Below are positions 15,403-16,583 of a stretch of DNA of 16,583 nucleotides, piece after piece. The translations under genes were made by a program, and so were the position numbers. Under the pieces are notes generated by a model that searched no databases, was not told the DNA's origin, and worked only from the letters and a program-made list of their open reading frames with translations. Each line of letters begins with the position of its first letter. Position 1 is the stretch's first letter. The stretch is from DATFUL01 sp041499035 (GTDB lineage Bacteria; Patescibacteriota; Microgenomatia; UBA8517): the NCBI GenBank assembly GCA_041499035.1, contig JBGQJK010000022.1, forward strand, positions 1 through 16,583, given 5' to 3'.

Positions 15403-16033
15403 TTGATTCTTCTTCAATTTTACTTTTGATTAAATTAGGTATTTCTTCCGGAGATTCAATTTGTATCCCTTTCTCTCTCAATCTTCTAACTATTATTTTC
15501 CCCACCTCATGTCCCAGCTCTCTTTCAAATTGCCATTTCTTTTTGCCGCCTAATCTTTTTGTCAACAATTCATCCATATCGAGGAGTGCTTTTCTTTTGG
15601 AAACCTCATCTATACGCTGATCGAAAGAAACAATCGTACCATCAATATTAATATCATCCAAATAAAACATAAGAAGTTCATCCATCGATACTTCCGTATG
15701 AAGAACCTTATCTAGAAAATCCGGACCTGTGGCCGACAATAACTTTTTGTCTGGATTAATTTTCTCAAGCTGAACTCGACCTTTTTCCTTCTCTTCAGGA
15801 GTGAAGTCATCAGGAAAATTGTTCATTCTTTTGTCCCAATCATGAATGAAAGCAGCTGACTGAAATCTTCTACGTTTCGGCTCAGGTAAATCAAACCAAT
15901 CTACAAATACTCCTGCTTCTAAGAAACATGCTTTTAAGTGTTCTTTGGTGTTTTTCCAACCATCCCCCTTAAACAACTTTCCGAGGTAAAGAAGTTTTAT
16001 TTCGTCGTGATATGACAACAGTTCTTTTGACAT
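15395..16033 (-). CDS. Small HD-domain-like protein of unknown role
   Basis: This 212-residue soluble protein has no signal peptide or membrane segment. H32 (in TKEHLKACFLEAG), H64-D65 (in AAFIHDWDKR) and D126-D127 (in LMFYLDDINIDGTIVSFDQRIDEV) are spaced like the H...HD...D metal ligands of the HD phosphohydrolase superfamily, and the intervening sequence looks helical. On that basis it may be a metal-dependent phosphohydrolase acting on a nucleotide or phosphorylated sugar, but I do not recognise a named family. The C-terminal third is charged and probably helical. It overlaps the downstream aminotransferase gene by eight bases, which hints at a shared pathway. It diverges from the PP2C-like gene across 46 bases. 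The ATG at 16033 has only ACAGG as a weak ribosome site. Confidence 0.7.
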   Translation of the reverse strand: MSKELLSYHDEIKLLYLGKLFKGDGWKNTKEHLKACFLEAGVFVDWFDLPEPKRRRFQSAAFIHDWDKRMNNFPDDFTPEEKEKGRVQLEKINPDKKLLSATGPDFLDKVLHTEVSMDELLMFYLDDINIDGTIVSFDQRIDEVSKRKALLDMDELLTKRLGGKKKWQFERELGHEVGKIIVRRLREKGIQIESPEEIPNLIKSKIEEESNG

Positions 16034-16056
16034 ACCTGTAGTTTTTGCATTCTAAT
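16027..16056 (+). promoter_or_regulatory. Promoter candidate for the PP2C-like gene
   Basis: TTGACA (16027-16032), an exact -35 consensus, is followed after 18 bases by TCTAAT (16051-16056), five of six matches to the -10 consensus. The predicted start near 16063 leaves a leader of about 17 bases with GAGG (16063-16066) before the ATG at 16080. The -35 box overlaps the start codon of the divergent HD-like gene. Confidence 0.5.
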
Positions 16057-16077
16057 CATGATGAGGCTAAAATGCAA
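16049..16077 (-). promoter_or_regulatory. Promoter candidate for the HD-like/aminotransferase unit
   Basis: On the minus strand TTGCAT (16077-16072), a 17-base spacer and TAGAAT (16054-16049) form a good pair. The predicted start near 16042 gives a leader of about nine bases before the ATG at 16033. Its -10 box shares four bases with the -10 box of the opposing plus-strand promoter. Confidence 0.45.
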
Positions 16078-16079
16078 GC

Positions 16080-16583
16080 ATGCCTGAAATAGAAGCAAAA
16101 ATAGTGCCGGAATTATTGATTACGACTTATACAACAGAGCAACCGGGAAGTCAGAATAGAAAAAATGAAGATGTTGCCCTGACACTTGCAGACGATCAAA
16201 GGATTGCTGCATTTATCGCAGACGGAGGAACCGCATTATCATCACTTACAACAGCGCCGGCGGAAAAGTTTGACGGATTATTTGCGGCAAATACTGCAGC
16301 CGAGGGATTAAAGAAAGGGTTCTCAGTTTACGATTCCTCAATTTCATTATTACTGGCAGCCAACGATGAAATAGGAATGAGGCTTAAAGAAAATGGTATC
16401 GACCCAGATAAAACACCCTCAGAGTTTTTACCAACCTGCGGAGGTGCTAGTTTAATATTGGTAAAAAGAAAAATTGATAAAACAGAAGTGTCTCAAACCG
16501 GAGATACTGCAGTATTAGTCATTTTCAAAAACGACACAGTCAAAGTTGCGGTAAATCAATCAATTAACCGCGAAGATATCAAA
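16080..16583 (+). CDS. PP2C-like protein phosphatase (5' part, runs off the window)
   Basis: An open frame of 168 codons runs from ATG 16080 to the last base with no stop, so the gene continues outside. The pattern is that of PP2C (PPM) metal-dependent Ser/Thr phosphatases. RKNEDVAL (27-34) is the R-x-x-N-E-D motif I variant, FIADGG (45-50) carries the metal-binding Asp, CGGASLILV (120-128) corresponds to the G-S/C-T-A strand, and VSQTGDTAVLVIF (137-149) to the GDS strand. The usual DGhGG is shortened to DGGTALSS. No signal peptide is visible, so it is cytoplasmic so far as seen. Its job could be to reverse Ser/Thr phosphorylation by a kinase encoded elsewhere. It shares an overlapping divergent promoter region with the HD-like gene. 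Confidence 0.75.
   Translation, partial: MPEIEAKIVPELLITTYTTEQPGSQNRKNEDVALTLADDQRIAAFIADGGTALSSLTTAPAEKFDGLFAANTAAEGLKKGFSVYDSSISLLLAANDEIGMRLKENGIDPDKTPSEFLPTCGGASLILVKRKIDKTEVSQTGDTAVLVIFKNDTVKVAVNQSINREDIK

Overview
The window is A/T-rich and very densely packed, with no gap between genes longer than about 60 bases. It carries a surface-glycan (polysaccharide or glycoprotein) gene cluster. The style is most like a Candidate Phyla Radiation bacterium (Patescibacteria, probably a Microgenomates-type lineage): many small GT-C membrane glycosyltransferases next to GT2 and GT4 enzymes, overlapping genes, few strong Shine-Dalgarno sites and very short leaders. TGA is used as an ordinary stop, for example for the genes ending at 2533, 3372 and 5587, so this is not one of the TGA=Gly lineages. 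The phylum is inferred from style; there is no marker gene here.

Layout. Bases 1-138 hold the 3' end of an unrecognised plus-strand gene. From 7732 down to 117 runs a seven-gene minus-strand glycosyltransferase operon. In transcription order it is GT2 (7732-6896), GT-C (6894-5587), GT4 (5538-4597, with the only textbook ribosome binding site), GT-C (4634-3372), GT2 (3375-2533), GT-C (2536-1205) and a GT4 (1192-117) split by a one-base frameshift near 328. Divergent from it is a class B asparagine synthetase/amidotransferase (7792-9654). A second minus-strand operon (13251-9642) encodes a GT-C enzyme, a SAM methyltransferase and a Wzx-like flippase. A second methyltransferase with a four-cysteine N-terminus reads plus (13310-14272). 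A third minus-strand unit (16033-14269) encodes a small HD-domain-like protein and a DegT-family sugar aminotransferase. The window ends inside a plus-strand PP2C-like phosphatase gene (16080-end).

How the genes may work together (inference). The GT4 and GT2 enzymes would build a glycan on a lipid carrier at the inner membrane face. The Wzx-like flippase would move it outward, and the four GT-C enzymes would add sugars outside from polyprenyl-phosphate donors. The DegT aminotransferase, the AsnB-type amidotransferase and the two methyltransferases would supply or decorate modified sugars. No dehydratase, epimerase, nucleotidyltransferase, ligase or polymerase is visible here, so activated sugars must come from elsewhere.

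Organisation. All three convergent gene pairs overlap at their stop codons (22, 13 and 4 bases), which leaves no room for ordinary terminators. All three divergent pairs have start codons 47-60 bases apart. Each gap holds interleaved promoter-like boxes, and several -10-like boxes lie only 5-8 bases before a start codon, which suggests leaderless or nearly leaderless mRNAs. I found no RNA genes, CRISPR arrays, insertion sequences or prophage genes. I see an ordinary though glycosyltransferase-rich envelope locus, and no clear evidence of an undescribed system.
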